Shown one piece after another: positions 45,149 through 54,170 of a stretch of DNA of 64,000 nt. Under the pieces are notes generated by a model. The model made no database searches, was not told the DNA's origin, and saw nothing but the letters and a program-made list of their open reading frames with translations. The stretch covers positions 1-64,000 of the forward strand of contig CAWBOI010000007.1 in the NCBI GenBank assembly GCA_963790435.1, written 5' to 3'. A program made the position numbers and the translations under genes. Within the stretch, counting starts at the first letter, position 1, and each line of letters opens with the position of its first letter. This DNA is from Ilyomonas sp963790435 (lineage in GTDB: Bacteria > Bacteroidota > Bacteroidia > Chitinophagales > Chitinophagaceae).

Positions 45149-45588
45149 TTACCATTTTATCGCCTGAAACGTGATGCTTTGTTTTTGCCGATAAGTTACT
45201 TTCTTCCCGTTCATGATAGCAGGTATCCAAGTAGGACTTTTAGTAATAACACGAATGGCTTCGGCAGCCAACTTTGGATGCACTTCGTCTGCATTGTCAA
45301 CCTTTACTTCGGTTACAGCGCCATTGTATCAACCAAAAAACTAACTTTTGCTACCTGACTTGCTGACGTTTCATTTTTAGGAATGTTGACGTATTTCTGT
45401 CCCAACTTTCCATTGATATTGTTTTGTAAAAATTGAACCCATGCGTTCATGCCGCCAGAAAATTGGGCTGGAGTAAGCGTGCTGAAAAAAATTGAATCTT
45501 GTTTTGTTTTTACTATTTGAGCCGTTGCAAAATGATGTAAAAACAAAGCAAAAACAAAAAGGGACAATGGTTTTGTTATCCTGTTCAT
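45149..45588 (-). pseudogene. Frameshifted periplasmic TonB-C-terminal-domain protein
   Basis: The N part (MNRITKPLSLFVFALFLHHFATAQ signal peptide shortened here, then NAWVQFLQNNINGKLGQKYV) ends prematurely after SFLVDTMAL. Shifting one base near 45324-45327 restores NGAVTEVKVDNADEVHPKL, followed by AAEAIRVITKSPTWIPAI and a stop at 45149-45151. This is the standard TonB C-terminal domain. One missing base in ACAAAT/ACAAT explains it. Either a real lesion or a sequencing error; otherwise a normal short periplasmic TonB-domain protein. Confidence 0.8.
45178..45188 (+). repeat. TTTGTTTTTGC element
   Basis: Exact copy in the 3' part of the frameshifted TonB-domain gene, followed by CGATAAGTTACT. 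Confidence 0.6.
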
Positions 45589-45637
45589 AAGCAGTGATTG
45601 AATTTAGTTGAATAGAAACGAATGTAGCGATTGGATG

Positions 45638-46366
45638 TTATGTTTTTTGAGGAAAAAATGCGGCTGTCAAAATCAATCCTATCATTCCACTTGCTATTGC
45701 TGTTACTACAATGTTTCCGTAAGTTTTATAATCAAAGTTTACAATCAATCTTATTACTATAACAGCTAAAGCAATTAAGGCAATTAAAAACCAAAACGGC
45801 AAGATTGATTTTTGTTTTACCGCAATTTTATATTGAGGCAGTTGAAGCAAAACATAAACAATAATCAACTCACCAATAACTGTACTTGCATGTTGTAGCA
45901 GTTTATAAAGTAGAATATTGTTTTTACCAAAAGCAATTGTTTTTTTAAGCACGTCAAATGATTCTACAAACTGTCCTTTTTCATGTGTGAAGCCATCCCA
46001 AAGAATATGAGTTGTAATGCCTACAATGCCTGAAACAGTTACAATGAAAAAGTTACGCTGAAAGTATTTTGTCCAACCAAAATTTTTATAGATGAGCAAT
46101 CTCTTTTGTAAGAAAGCCGGCAAGTTATCAAGTAAGGTATCGCGTACTATCAAATGATATAAAAACGCAACAATGATGGTTAACGGCAAATCAAACCAAA
46201 ACAAACCTGCCCATGTATGACTATAAATACTTTCAACTTTCATCCGTAAAAAATATTCAAAATCTGGCGCTAAGCTACCGATCATAAGTCCGGTTACAGA
46301 AATCCATCGTTTAGGCAAATGAGTGAATGGAAGAACGGCTGCCGGATGTGAGAAAGTAAAAGGCAT
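45638..46366 (-). CDS. DUF4184 family membrane protein
   Basis: 242 residues. The N terminus MPFTFSHPAAVLPF and the following LMIGSLAPDFEYFL are characteristic of DUF4184. About six hydrophobic helices follow, and THILWDGFTHEKGQF carries His/Asp residues reminiscent of membrane metal-dependent hydrolases. Function unproven. Confidence 0.88.
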   Translation of the reverse strand: MPFTFSHPAAVLPFTHLPKRWISVTGLMIGSLAPDFEYFLRMKVESIYSHTWAGLFWFDLPLTIIVAFLYHLIVRDTLLDNLPAFLQKRLLIYKNFGWTKYFQRNFFIVTVSGIVGITTHILWDGFTHEKGQFVESFDVLKKTIAFGKNNILLYKLLQHASTVIGELIIVYVLLQLPQYKIAVKQKSILPFWFLIALIALAVIVIRLIVNFDYKTYGNIVVTAIASGMIGLILTAAFFPQKT

Positions 46367-46403
46367 ATTGTTTTGTTACATGAAAAATTTGAATGTTCTT
46401 ATC

Positions 46404-47168
46404 TCACTTCCTCCCCGTTGCTGCCCAAAAAATACCTGCATATACATGATTTAAAAAAGCATCATTGCTAAAGTCAGATGGCATGTGCCCGAGCGCAGTA
46501 TAAAAAGCACGTCCGCCATCATAATTGTGATACCAGGCGATGGGATGAAACTTGCCCATGCCTTCACCTTTCTTGGTTCCCCAATCAGTTTTGGGATTGT
46601 AAGACGTTTCATCAACGGCTAAGATGTAATTTAAGCCGGTTGTGGTTTCGGGGCTGAATTGATACCATTCATCCGTCCACAATTTATTGTTGGCAAAGCC
46701 CTGCAAGCCGGGAAAATTAGTGTCGAGAACAGTGAGTTTTGCTGTTTGAATGGTAGGATGAATGTAAAACATTCTGCCTACCATTTTGGTGTACCAATCC
46801 CAATCGTATTCGGTGTCGGAGGCGCTGTGAATGCCAACAAAGCCTCTGCCTTTTTCAATAAAACGTTCCATTACTTTTTGCTGCGCCGAATCGAAAATAT
46901 CACCTGTGGTATTTAAGAAAACAACAGCCGCATATTGATCTAAGTTTTTATCGGTAATGCCGTTGGGATCCTGCAATAAATCAACATCGAAAAACTGTTT
47001 TCTACCTAATTCTTGCAAGGCAAGCACACCTGCGTGGATTGATTCGTGATGCCAGCCGCGCGTGGTAGTTACCAACAACACTTTAAATTGTTTTCCTTGT
47101 GCAGATAAATAAGTGCAAAAACAAAGATTCAGTAATAACAGAATGAAACAAAATCGTATGGCTTTCAT
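46404..47168 (-). CDS. ThuA-domain secreted protein
   Basis: 254 residues with a signal peptide (to about residue 23). ThuA motifs: LLVTTTRGWHHESIHAGV, YAAVVFLNTTGDIFD, RGFVGIHSASDTEYDWDWY and WYHNYDGGRAFYTALGH. ThuA proteins are glutamine-amidotransferase-like and linked to trehalose or glycoside metabolism. An 11-mer copy lies in the signal-peptide region at 47115. Confidence 0.9.
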   Translation of the reverse strand: MKAIRFCFILLLLNLCFCTYLSAQGKQFKVLLVTTTRGWHHESIHAGVLALQELGRKQFFDVDLLQDPNGITDKNLDQYAAVVFLNTTGDIFDSAQQKVMERFIEKGRGFVGIHSASDTEYDWDWYTKMVGRMFYIHPTIQTAKLTVLDTNFPGLQGFANNKLWTDEWYQFSPETTTGLNYILAVDETSYNPKTDWGTKKGEGMGKFHPIAWYHNYDGGRAFYTALGHMPSDFSNDAFLNHVYAGIFWAATGRK

Positions 47169-47386
47169 GTTGGATGGTTTGATTGGATAAAAATAAGTAA
47201 ATCCTGCAAGCGCATCTTATGCAATGCAGTTCTTTCAGTAAAAAAGAATGTTGTTGTTTTCTTTCCTGTAAAAATAGATGTTGCCTCCTTTTTCTTTTTT
47301 TCGATTCATGCAAAGGGCTGTTCAAAAAAACGAATCCATATTCTTTACGACAGCCCATTTATTTTTCATCATAAAAACAGAACCGT

Positions 47387-49318
47387 ATGTGTACCCATCA
47401 AAAAACGGAATCGCTTGCCGCGCATTTCGAAACCAGTGTTCATCCCTATTTCTCTTCGTCCGAATTATTGCATCAAAAACAAAACATCACCGAACACTTG
47501 ACTCGTCATTACGCCGATTATTCGCAACAGGAAATCAGCAGATTAACCGACATTGCTTTTAATCAAATTCAGTATCGTTTAAACTGGACTGATTTCATTA
47601 GATTTATTTGTTTGATTTTACCGCCGCGCTGGCTAAAAGTCAACAACAATCCGGGCATTAATGCCAGCACTATGTTGTTGCTTACCGATGGCTCAATAAT
47701 GTGCCAGGACGCTGGTGGCAAAAGCTGGAAGAGATTGGTGGCTGATGGAAACGGAAGCTACATTAACGGCACATGGTATGACATAGCACCTATGAACACA
47801 GCCCGTTTGTACTATGCTTCAGCCGTATTAGACGATGGCAGAGTGTTTTTTTCGGGCGGTGAATACACCGATGCCGGACAAGTAGAAACCAGCGCCACAG
47901 AAATTTACAACCCGCGCACCAACACCTGGACAAACCTATCAGCACCTGCCGGCTGGAGCGAAGTAGGCGACGCGCCTTGCTGTGTTTTAGCTGATGGCAG
48001 GTTGATTTTAGGTAATATAAATGATACCCGCACTGCTATTTTTAACCCCGCTACCAACACCTGGATTGCAGGGCCGGCAAAGGGTTCATCATCATCGGAA
48101 GAAAGCTGGTGTTTGCAGCCCGATGGCACTGTGCTTACCGTGCGTTGCAATGGTACGCAACACGCCGAAAAGTATGTACCCGCAACCAACACCTGGGTAA
48201 GTGCAGGCACAACGCCGGTGAACCTGATTGAGATCAGCAGCAGCGAAATAGGAGCGGCTATTTTATTGAACAATGGAAAATCGTTTTTTATTGGTGCTAC
48301 CGGAAGAACCGCTTTATATACGCCGCCCACAACTGCAACCGACCCCGGCTCGTGGACAGCAGGTCCCGTTTTTCCGGCAGGACCGAACGGCGAAACCAGT
48401 GGCTGTAAAGATTCGCCATCCTGCCTGCTTACCAATGGCAACGTATTAATCAGTGCCGGACCCGTTGACGGCGTAAACGGCGATTATCTTTCCCCCACTT
48501 ATTTTTATGTGTTTGATGGTTCATCTCTCAATCGCACCATTGACCCGCCCAACAGTACCAAACGTCCTTACCAGGGCAGAATGTTGCTGTTACCAAACGG
48601 CGGAGTGATGTACGCTTCCGAATCGAACGAAGTGTATGTTTACTCTTATTGCAGCAATGTAAACAGTTCGTGGAGACCTGTGATTACCAGTGCACCGCAC
48701 ACGATAAGAGCCGGCATGAGCTATACCCTTCAGGGACAACAATTGAATGGACTATCGCAGGCGGTTGGCTATGGCGATGATGCTGCGGCTGCTACCAATT
48801 ATCCGATTGTTCGCATCCGAAATATCAGCACAGGACATGTGCATTATTGCCGCACTTTCGACCATAGCACAATGGGCGTTGCTACTGGCACTTCTATACA
48901 ATCAACCACATTTATTGTGCCTTGGAATGCCGAAACCGGCGATTCGGAAATTTGTGTAATTGCCAATGGCATTTCTTCTGTTTGCCAGCCCGTCTTTGTT
49001 TATCATTGGATTATACCTTGGTTGCTTGATGAACTGTTGGTGAACCGTTTGATTGGTAGTTTAGCGGATGGTCCATTGTGGGTGTTGGGTCCGAATGGTC
49101 CGATACCTGTTGATCCGTGGGGGCCAAAATACAGGGAACTTGCACAACAATCGTGGAATGAAATTATACAGGGCGTGCGCGCTTTGCAACACTTAGGCGA
49201 TGAATTGAACAGAGACATTCAGCATGAAGTGAGCGGCCAGCCTGTGGCAGTAGATACCGGCGATGATGACGGAGAAAAAGAAGATGCGGAACAAGAACAT
49301 CATGCAGAAATGATGTAA
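47387..49318 (+). CDS. Kelch-repeat protein with galactose-oxidase-like C-terminal domain
   Basis: 643 residues, without a signal peptide. After an N-terminal helical part come repeated kelch-like blades (SAVLDDGRVFFSGGEY; IYNPRTNTWTNLS; CVLADGRLILGNI; IFNPATNTW; CLQPDGTVLTV), then an E-set-like domain (APHTIRAGMSYTLQGQQLNG; FIVPWNAETGDSEICVIANG) as in galactose-oxidase-like proteins. The C terminus is very acidic (DTGDDDGEKEDAEQEHH). Copper ligands of galactose oxidase were not verified, so enzymatic activity is uncertain. Confidence 0.78.
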   Translation: MCTHQKTESLAAHFETSVHPYFSSSELLHQKQNITEHLTRHYADYSQQEISRLTDIAFNQIQYRLNWTDFIRFICLILPPRWLKVNNNPGINASTMLLLTDGSIMCQDAGGKSWKRLVADGNGSYINGTWYDIAPMNTARLYYASAVLDDGRVFFSGGEYTDAGQVETSATEIYNPRTNTWTNLSAPAGWSEVGDAPCCVLADGRLILGNINDTRTAIFNPATNTWIAGPAKGSSSSEESWCLQPDGTVLTVRCNGTQHAEKYVPATNTWVSAGTTPVNLIEISSSEIGAAILLNNGKSFFIGATGRTALYTPPTTATDPGSWTAGPVFPAGPNGETSGCKDSPSCLLTNGNVLISAGPVDGVNGDYLSPTYFYVFDGSSLNRTIDPPNSTKRPYQGRMLLLPNGGVMYASESNEVYVYSYCSNVNSSWRPVITSAPHTIRAGMSYTLQGQQLNGLSQAVGYGDDAAAATNYPIVRIRNISTGHVHYCRTFDHSTMGVATGTSIQSTTFIVPWNAETGDSEICVIANGISSVCQPVFVYHWIIPWLLDELLVNRLIGSLADGPLWVLGPNGPIPVDPWGPKYRELAQQSWNEIIQGVRALQHLGDELNRDIQHEVSGQPVAVDTGDDDGEKEDAEQEHHAEMM

Positions 49319-49340
49319 AAGAAAATAACCGTTGAACAGA

Positions 49341-49380
49341 ACAAAAGCAGCTATAACTTATGATAGCTGCTTTTGTTTTT
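49341..49380 (+). terminator. Terminator after the kelch gene
   Basis: Perfect 14-base arms, ACAAAAGCAGCTAT and ATAGCTGCTTTTGT, over an 8-base loop, followed by TTTTAC. The tail TTTGTTTTTAC is one base from the 11-mer. Confidence 0.85.
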
Positions 49381-49537
49381 ACACTGATTTTGCACAATAG
49401 CTCAATTATTTTCAGAACGTACAAGAGTGCGACGCAACAGACGATCAACAAGAGTTACAAAAGCCGGGTACATAAAACTGTATTTTGTATTGGCTGTTTT
49501 ACTCATAGCTCATGGCTCGCAGCTTATAACTCACCGC

Positions 49538-50017
49538 TCACAAATCTTTTATCATCCAAACACTACAACCAAAATGCTTGCTATCGCCTAATGCAGCGGG
49601 CAAATACGTAAAACCCATTCGTTCATACAAGCTCACGGCTTTGCTTAATTCGGGCAACGATTCCAAATACATTTTTGTATAACCAAATTGCCTGGCAACG
49701 GCAATGCATTGTTCTATCAAACGCTTGCCTACACCGGCTTTGCGGGCTTCTGGCAGCAAGTACAATTTCACCAGTTCGCAACAACCATCGGGCAAATCTT
49801 CGGTGGGATAAACGCCACAACCGCCCATTACTTTACCATCCGCTTCGGCAATAAAATAAGCTGATTTGTTTTTGCCGAATAAATGAAACAAATCGTCGGT
49901 TGTAGGATCATAAAACACGGTGCCGCATTTAGCAGCGTTAAACTCGGTAAGCACCGCACGAATAATGAAGGCAATGGCTTCATTATCGCGTTGTTCAATC
50001 GGTCGTATTCTTATCAT
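49538..50017 (-). CDS. GNAT-family N-acetyltransferase
   Basis: 159 residues from MIRIRPIEQRDNEAIAF; an upstream ATG at 50047 would add ten residues. The acetyl-CoA-binding motif A is LVKLYLLPEARKAGVGKRLIEQCI with the Q/R-x-x-G-x-G/A pattern (RKAGVGKRL), and YERMGFTYLP is the usual C-terminal block. Substrate unknown. An 11-mer copy sits at 49865 in the coding region. Confidence 0.88.
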   Translation of the reverse strand: MIRIRPIEQRDNEAIAFIIRAVLTEFNAAKCGTVFYDPTTDDLFHLFGKNKSAYFIAEADGKVMGGCGVYPTEDLPDGCCELVKLYLLPEARKAGVGKRLIEQCIAVARQFGYTKMYLESLPELSKAVSLYERMGFTYLPAALGDSKHFGCSVWMIKDL

Positions 50018-50159
50018 TTTTTGTTTTGCCACAATATCATCAAACATAAATCATTTGTTAGTTAGAACAGAATGTTAAACCAACGGAAGCTGCCAACAAT
50101 CGCACGTTTGCAAGTAATTTTGCATCGCCATGCGGCGAAACAGAAAGCCGCAATGCAGT

Positions 50160-51002
50160 ATGATGAATAAAAAAGCTCTCCTTGCCTTGTGCCTCGCAAT
50201 ATTGGTTCCGCTCGTTAGTTATTTATTAGTAAAACATGCCGGTGATAATGCTATTAACATGCCTAAACATTACCTACCCGACAGCGTTGTAACCCGAGTT
50301 GTGGATGGCAGGCAAAGCACCGATACAGTATGGCATACAGTGGCAAACATAAGACTGCAAAACCAGTTAGGCGATACTGTGAATTTGTACGACATACAAA
50401 ACAAACCCATTGTTGCCGATTTCTTTTTTACGCATTGCGCCGGCATTTGTCCGCGACTTACTGCCAGCATGGTAAAACTGCAACGCAGCTTTATGAAAGG
50501 TGGCGATGAATATCATAAAATTGATACATCGGTGGTGCAGTTTGTTTCGTTTAGCATTGACCCTGAGCGCGACAGTGCGCAACGCTTGAAAGAGTACGCC
50601 GACCACTTTGGCGTGAACCACGATAACTGGTGGTTTTTAACCGGCAACCGTGATTCGATTTACAATTTTATTTTCGAGCAACTGCACGTTGATAAATATG
50701 CCGAAGCGCCTATTGACAGTAACTTCGTGCATACCAACCGTTTTGTTTTGCTTGATAAAACGTTTAAAGTAAGAGGTTATTACGATGGGTTAGATTCAAC
50801 TTCGATGGGCTTGCTGGCGCACGACATTGGCTTGATGATGCTAGAAAAAGCTACCAACCCTCAACCACTTCCTTTTGACCCTGTAACGATGGCGATTTTC
50901 TTTTTTATTACTGCCATTGTTGTTGTGGTTGCCGTGCGAATTTTGTTTTACAAGAAAAAGACTCCTACTAACTATGTTACAGCCGGTGCTTCGCAAAAAT
51001 GA
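50160..51002 (+). CDS. SCO1/SenC family copper chaperone
   Basis: 280 residues from MMNKKALLALCLA. An N-terminal membrane anchor is followed by a thioredoxin-like domain with the copper ligands C-x-x-x-C in FFTHCAGICPRL and a downstream His (NFVHTNRFVLL), then a second membrane helix near the C terminus (PVTMAIFFFITAIVVVVAVRIL). It delivers copper to cytochrome oxidase subunit II at the periplasmic face. The next gene overlaps it by 29 bases. Confidence 0.92.
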   Translation: MMNKKALLALCLAILVPLVSYLLVKHAGDNAINMPKHYLPDSVVTRVVDGRQSTDTVWHTVANIRLQNQLGDTVNLYDIQNKPIVADFFFTHCAGICPRLTASMVKLQRSFMKGGDEYHKIDTSVVQFVSFSIDPERDSAQRLKEYADHFGVNHDNWWFLTGNRDSIYNFIFEQLHVDKYAEAPIDSNFVHTNRFVLLDKTFKVRGYYDGLDSTSMGLLAHDIGLMMLEKATNPQPLPFDPVTMAIFFFITAIVVVVAVRILFYKKKTPTNYVTAGASQK

Positions 51003-51558
51003 TGGTAAAGCCAAATGGCTCATTGGTATTTTTTCTTTTGTTGTATTTTCTGCGGTGGTGCTGCTGGGCAATGTACATTTCAACATCACTGTACCATTTG
51101 ATGTGCACATTTTTGCGGCAGTAAATGCGGTGCTTAACAGCATCATTGCGGTGTTGTTAATTGCTGCGTTATTAGCCGTTAAGCAACAAAAATGGCAGCT
51201 TCACAAACAGTTGATGATAGGTGCTTTGGTTTTGTCGGTTTTGTTTTTGGTGTCTTACATCGCGCATCATTTGCTGGCAGGCGAAGCCCGTTTTGGCGAC
51301 AGCAACCACGATGGCATTACTTCCGATGCAGAAAAGGCAGCAGCAGGCAGTATCCGCTATGTTTATTTTTTGATTCTTGCCACGCACATTTTTTTGGCTA
51401 CCTGCACACTTCCGTTCATTTTATACACGGCTTACAAGGGCTTAACGGGCGAGTTTGCACAGCATAAGAAATTATCTAAAATCATTTGGCCGCTTTGGCT
51501 GTATGTAGCCGTTACAGGTCCGGTTGTTTACTTTATGATTCGGCCATATTATCGGTAA
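50974..51558 (+). CDS. DUF420 membrane protein (CtaM-like)
   Basis: 194 residues from MLQPVLRKNDGKAKW, with five hydrophobic helices. DUF420 features are visible: VHIFAAVNAVLNSIIAVLLIAALLAVKQQKWQLHKQLMIGAL and SYIAHHLLAGEARFG, with conserved His residues. DUF420/CtaM proteins assist assembly of terminal oxidases, which fits its overlap with the SCO1 gene. A possible EF-hand-like DSNHDGITSDAE loop occurs near residue 100. Confidence 0.85.
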   Translation: MLQPVLRKNDGKAKWLIGIFSFVVFSAVVLLGNVHFNITVPFDVHIFAAVNAVLNSIIAVLLIAALLAVKQQKWQLHKQLMIGALVLSVLFLVSYIAHHLLAGEARFGDSNHDGITSDAEKAAAGSIRYVYFLILATHIFLATCTLPFILYTAYKGLTGEFAQHKKLSKIIWPLWLYVAVTGPVVYFMIRPYYR

Positions 51559-51583
51559 GAGAACAAGATTAAAATTTCAAGTT

Positions 51584-52435
51584 ATGAACATTAAAGAGAA
51601 GATCGAAAACGATGGCTTTGCTTTAATCAATAATCTTTTCACGGAGAAAGAGATTGATCACTTACTATGTATTATTTCACAAGCTGATGCTTCTCATTCA
51701 ACCTTCCGCAAGACAAACGAGTTGTTTGCCATCCGACAATTTTTTAAAGAGGTTCCTGAAGCAGTTGATTTTATTTTTACCGACAAGTTTATAAGTTTTA
51801 TTTCAGGCATATTTGGTAATGATTTTTTTGTTGTCAAATCAATTTATTTTGATAAGCCTGAAACTTCAAATTGGTTTGTTTCTTATCATCAGGATTTAAC
51901 CATTTCGGTAAATAAAAAGAAAGATGTAGACGGCTTTGGTTCCTGGACAAGGAAGCAGAATCAGTTTGCTGTACAGCCACCATTAGATATTTTAAAGGAT
52001 AATTTTACCATCCGCATTCATCTTGATAAAACAGATGAAAACAATGGTGCTTTAAAAGTAATTCCGTGCTCACATTTAAAAGGTATTTATCGACCGGAAA
52101 CAATTGACTGGAATAAAGATAAAGAAATTGTTTGCTCTGTTGATAAAGGAGGAATTATGCTGATGAAACCTTTGTTGCTTCACTCATCCGGCAGAACAAC
52201 AAATGGCAGTAAAAGAAGAGTGATTCATATTGAATTTAGCAGAACTCTTTTGCCTGGTGATTTGCATTGGTCGGAATATTTGCCTTTACAAAGTATTGGA
52301 CAGAATAACGAATACAGTGATGACTTGAAGCAAGAACTGGATACACTCTATGAGGAATACAAAAATGGAAAATTAAAAACATTTACTTATGAAGAAGTGA
52401 GACAGAGAGTTAACAAGAATGACGGTAAAAAATAA
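51584..52435 (+). CDS. Phytanoyl-CoA dioxygenase family protein
   Basis: 283 residues. The H-x-D iron motif lies in SYHQDLTISV (near residue 104), with the distal His in LLLHSSGRTT and Arg in KRRVIHIEF for 2-oxoglutarate. The fold is PhyH-like. It is a non-heme iron hydroxylase; the substrate is unknown. Confidence 0.87.
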   Translation: MNIKEKIENDGFALINNLFTEKEIDHLLCIISQADASHSTFRKTNELFAIRQFFKEVPEAVDFIFTDKFISFISGIFGNDFFVVKSIYFDKPETSNWFVSYHQDLTISVNKKKDVDGFGSWTRKQNQFAVQPPLDILKDNFTIRIHLDKTDENNGALKVIPCSHLKGIYRPETIDWNKDKEIVCSVDKGGIMLMKPLLLHSSGRTTNGSKRRVIHIEFSRTLLPGDLHWSEYLPLQSIGQNNEYSDDLKQELDTLYEEYKNGKLKTFTYEEVRQRVNKNDGKK

Positions 52436-52462
52436 AATTCATAATTATCCATTACCAATCTC

Positions 52463-54007
52463 TCACCCCGCCCAGCCCTCTCTGTCCAAACTTCTGTATT
52501 GAATAGCTTCTGCCAGATGCTCAATTTTAATCTCAATACTACCAGCCAAATCAGCTATCGTGCGGCTCACTTTTAAAATCCTGTCATAAGCCCGCGCACT
52601 TAAATTCAAACGCTCCATTGCCCGCTTCAGCAACGTTTCTCCGGCTTGTCCGATCACACAAAGTTCACGCAGTTGCTTACTACTCATTTGTGCATTGGCA
52701 TACATGCCCGCAATGCCTTTGTAACGCTCGGTTTGAATGTCTCTTGCTTTGATAACCCGCTCACGGATGTGCGAAGAGGATTCGCCTTTGCTATTGGTAT
52801 TGCTCAACTCGCTGAACGGCACAGGCGTTACTTCTACATGCAAATCAATTCTATCCAACAACGGTCCTGATACTTTGTTTAAATATTTTTGCACCGCGCC
52901 CGGCGGGCAGGTGCATTCTTTTTCGGGATGATTGTAAAAACCGCAGGGACAGGGATTCATAGAAGCAATCAGCATAAAATTGGCAGGGAAATCCAGCGCC
53001 ACTTTTGCCCGCGAAATAGTTACTCTGCGTTCTTCCATTGGCTGCCGCATCACTTCCAAAACGGTGCGTTTAAATTCGGGCAATTCATCCAAAAACAAAA
53101 CACCGTTGTGCGATAATGAAATCTCGCCTGGCTGCGGAACATTGCCGCCCCCTACCAATGCAACATCGCTAATGGTGTGGTGCGGTGAACGAAACGGACG
53201 CTTGTTGATTAACGAACTGTTTCCCGGCATCTTACCTGCTACGCTATGTATTTTGGTTGTTTCCAAAGCTTCGTACAAACTCAACGGTGGCAGTATGGTA
53301 GGCAATCGTTTTGCCAGCATGGTTTTGCCAGCTCCGGGCGGACCAATGAGTATAGCGTTATGTCCGCCAGCGGCTGCAATTTCCAATGCACGCTTTATGT
53401 TTTCCTGACCTTTTACATCATTAAAATCAACATCGAAAACATATTGCGAATCAAAAAATTCTTCGCGCGTATTTACTTCCACCGGCGTTAATGAAGATTC
53501 ATTTTTAAAGAACTCTACTACATCATTCAAATGCTCAACACCATACACTTTTAAGTTGTTCACCAAACCCGCTTCACGCGCATTTGCGGTGGGTACAATC
53601 AATCCTTTAAACCCTTCTTTGCGGGCTTGTATGGCAATGGGCAACGCACCTTTTATCGGTTGAATTTTACCATCCAAACTCAACTCACCCATCATAATGT
53701 ATTCGCTCAGCCGTTCGGGTTCTTCTATTTGCTCAGTTGCGCCCAACACACCAATGGCAATGGGTAAGTCAAATGCAGAGCCGGTCTTCTTAATATCCGC
53801 CGGAGCCAGGTTCACCACCAGCTTCGTGCGCGGCATGTAATAGTTGTTGGTTTTAATGGCGCTTTCTATGCGTTGCAAGCTTTCTTTCACTGCACTGTCG
53901 GGCAAGCCAACAATAAAATAATGCTGCCCTGCGCTTACGTTCACTTCAATAGTAATGGTGATGGCTTCCACGCCATATACGGCGCTTCCAAAAGTTTTTA
54001 CGAGCAT
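52463..54007 (-). CDS. comM: YifB/ComM-family Mg-chelatase-like ATPase
   Basis: 514 residues from MLVKTFGSAVYG. An N-terminal ChlI-like domain (HYFIVGLPDSAVKESLQRIESAI) precedes the AAA+ core with Walker A GPPGAGKTMLAK (near residue 218) and Walker B FLDELPEF, then a Cys cluster (NPCPCGFYNHPEKECTC) and the Mg_chelatase_C domain (LSARAYDRILKVSRTIADL). ComM is a helicase that extends branch migration during natural transformation in Haemophilus and Vibrio. This gene is widespread, so it is supportive only, but relevant here because of the dispersed 11-mer. Confidence 0.92.
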   Translation of the reverse strand: MLVKTFGSAVYGVEAITITIEVNVSAGQHYFIVGLPDSAVKESLQRIESAIKTNNYYMPRTKLVVNLAPADIKKTGSAFDLPIAIGVLGATEQIEEPERLSEYIMMGELSLDGKIQPIKGALPIAIQARKEGFKGLIVPTANAREAGLVNNLKVYGVEHLNDVVEFFKNESSLTPVEVNTREEFFDSQYVFDVDFNDVKGQENIKRALEIAAAGGHNAILIGPPGAGKTMLAKRLPTILPPLSLYEALETTKIHSVAGKMPGNSSLINKRPFRSPHHTISDVALVGGGNVPQPGEISLSHNGVLFLDELPEFKRTVLEVMRQPMEERRVTISRAKVALDFPANFMLIASMNPCPCGFYNHPEKECTCPPGAVQKYLNKVSGPLLDRIDLHVEVTPVPFSELSNTNSKGESSSHIRERVIKARDIQTERYKGIAGMYANAQMSSKQLRELCVIGQAGETLLKRAMERLNLSARAYDRILKVSRTIADLAGSIEIKIEHLAEAIQYRSLDREGWAG

Positions 54008-54170
54008 GTTCGTCTGGCTAATGTAAGAAAGCAAGGATACACAATTTTTGTTGATGAAGGGAACTCAAATTGAGATTATTTGCTTTTGGTTTTGTTCATA
54101 TTCCTTCATTGCACAAAATTCTTCATCAAACAAATAGTTCTATCTTTCACGCACAAATCATTACCAACAC

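Noticed and set aside
47905..48441. 178-codon frame opposite the kelch gene
   Set aside because: It is a shadow of the real gene; kelch motifs are on the plus strand and the antisense frame has no domain.
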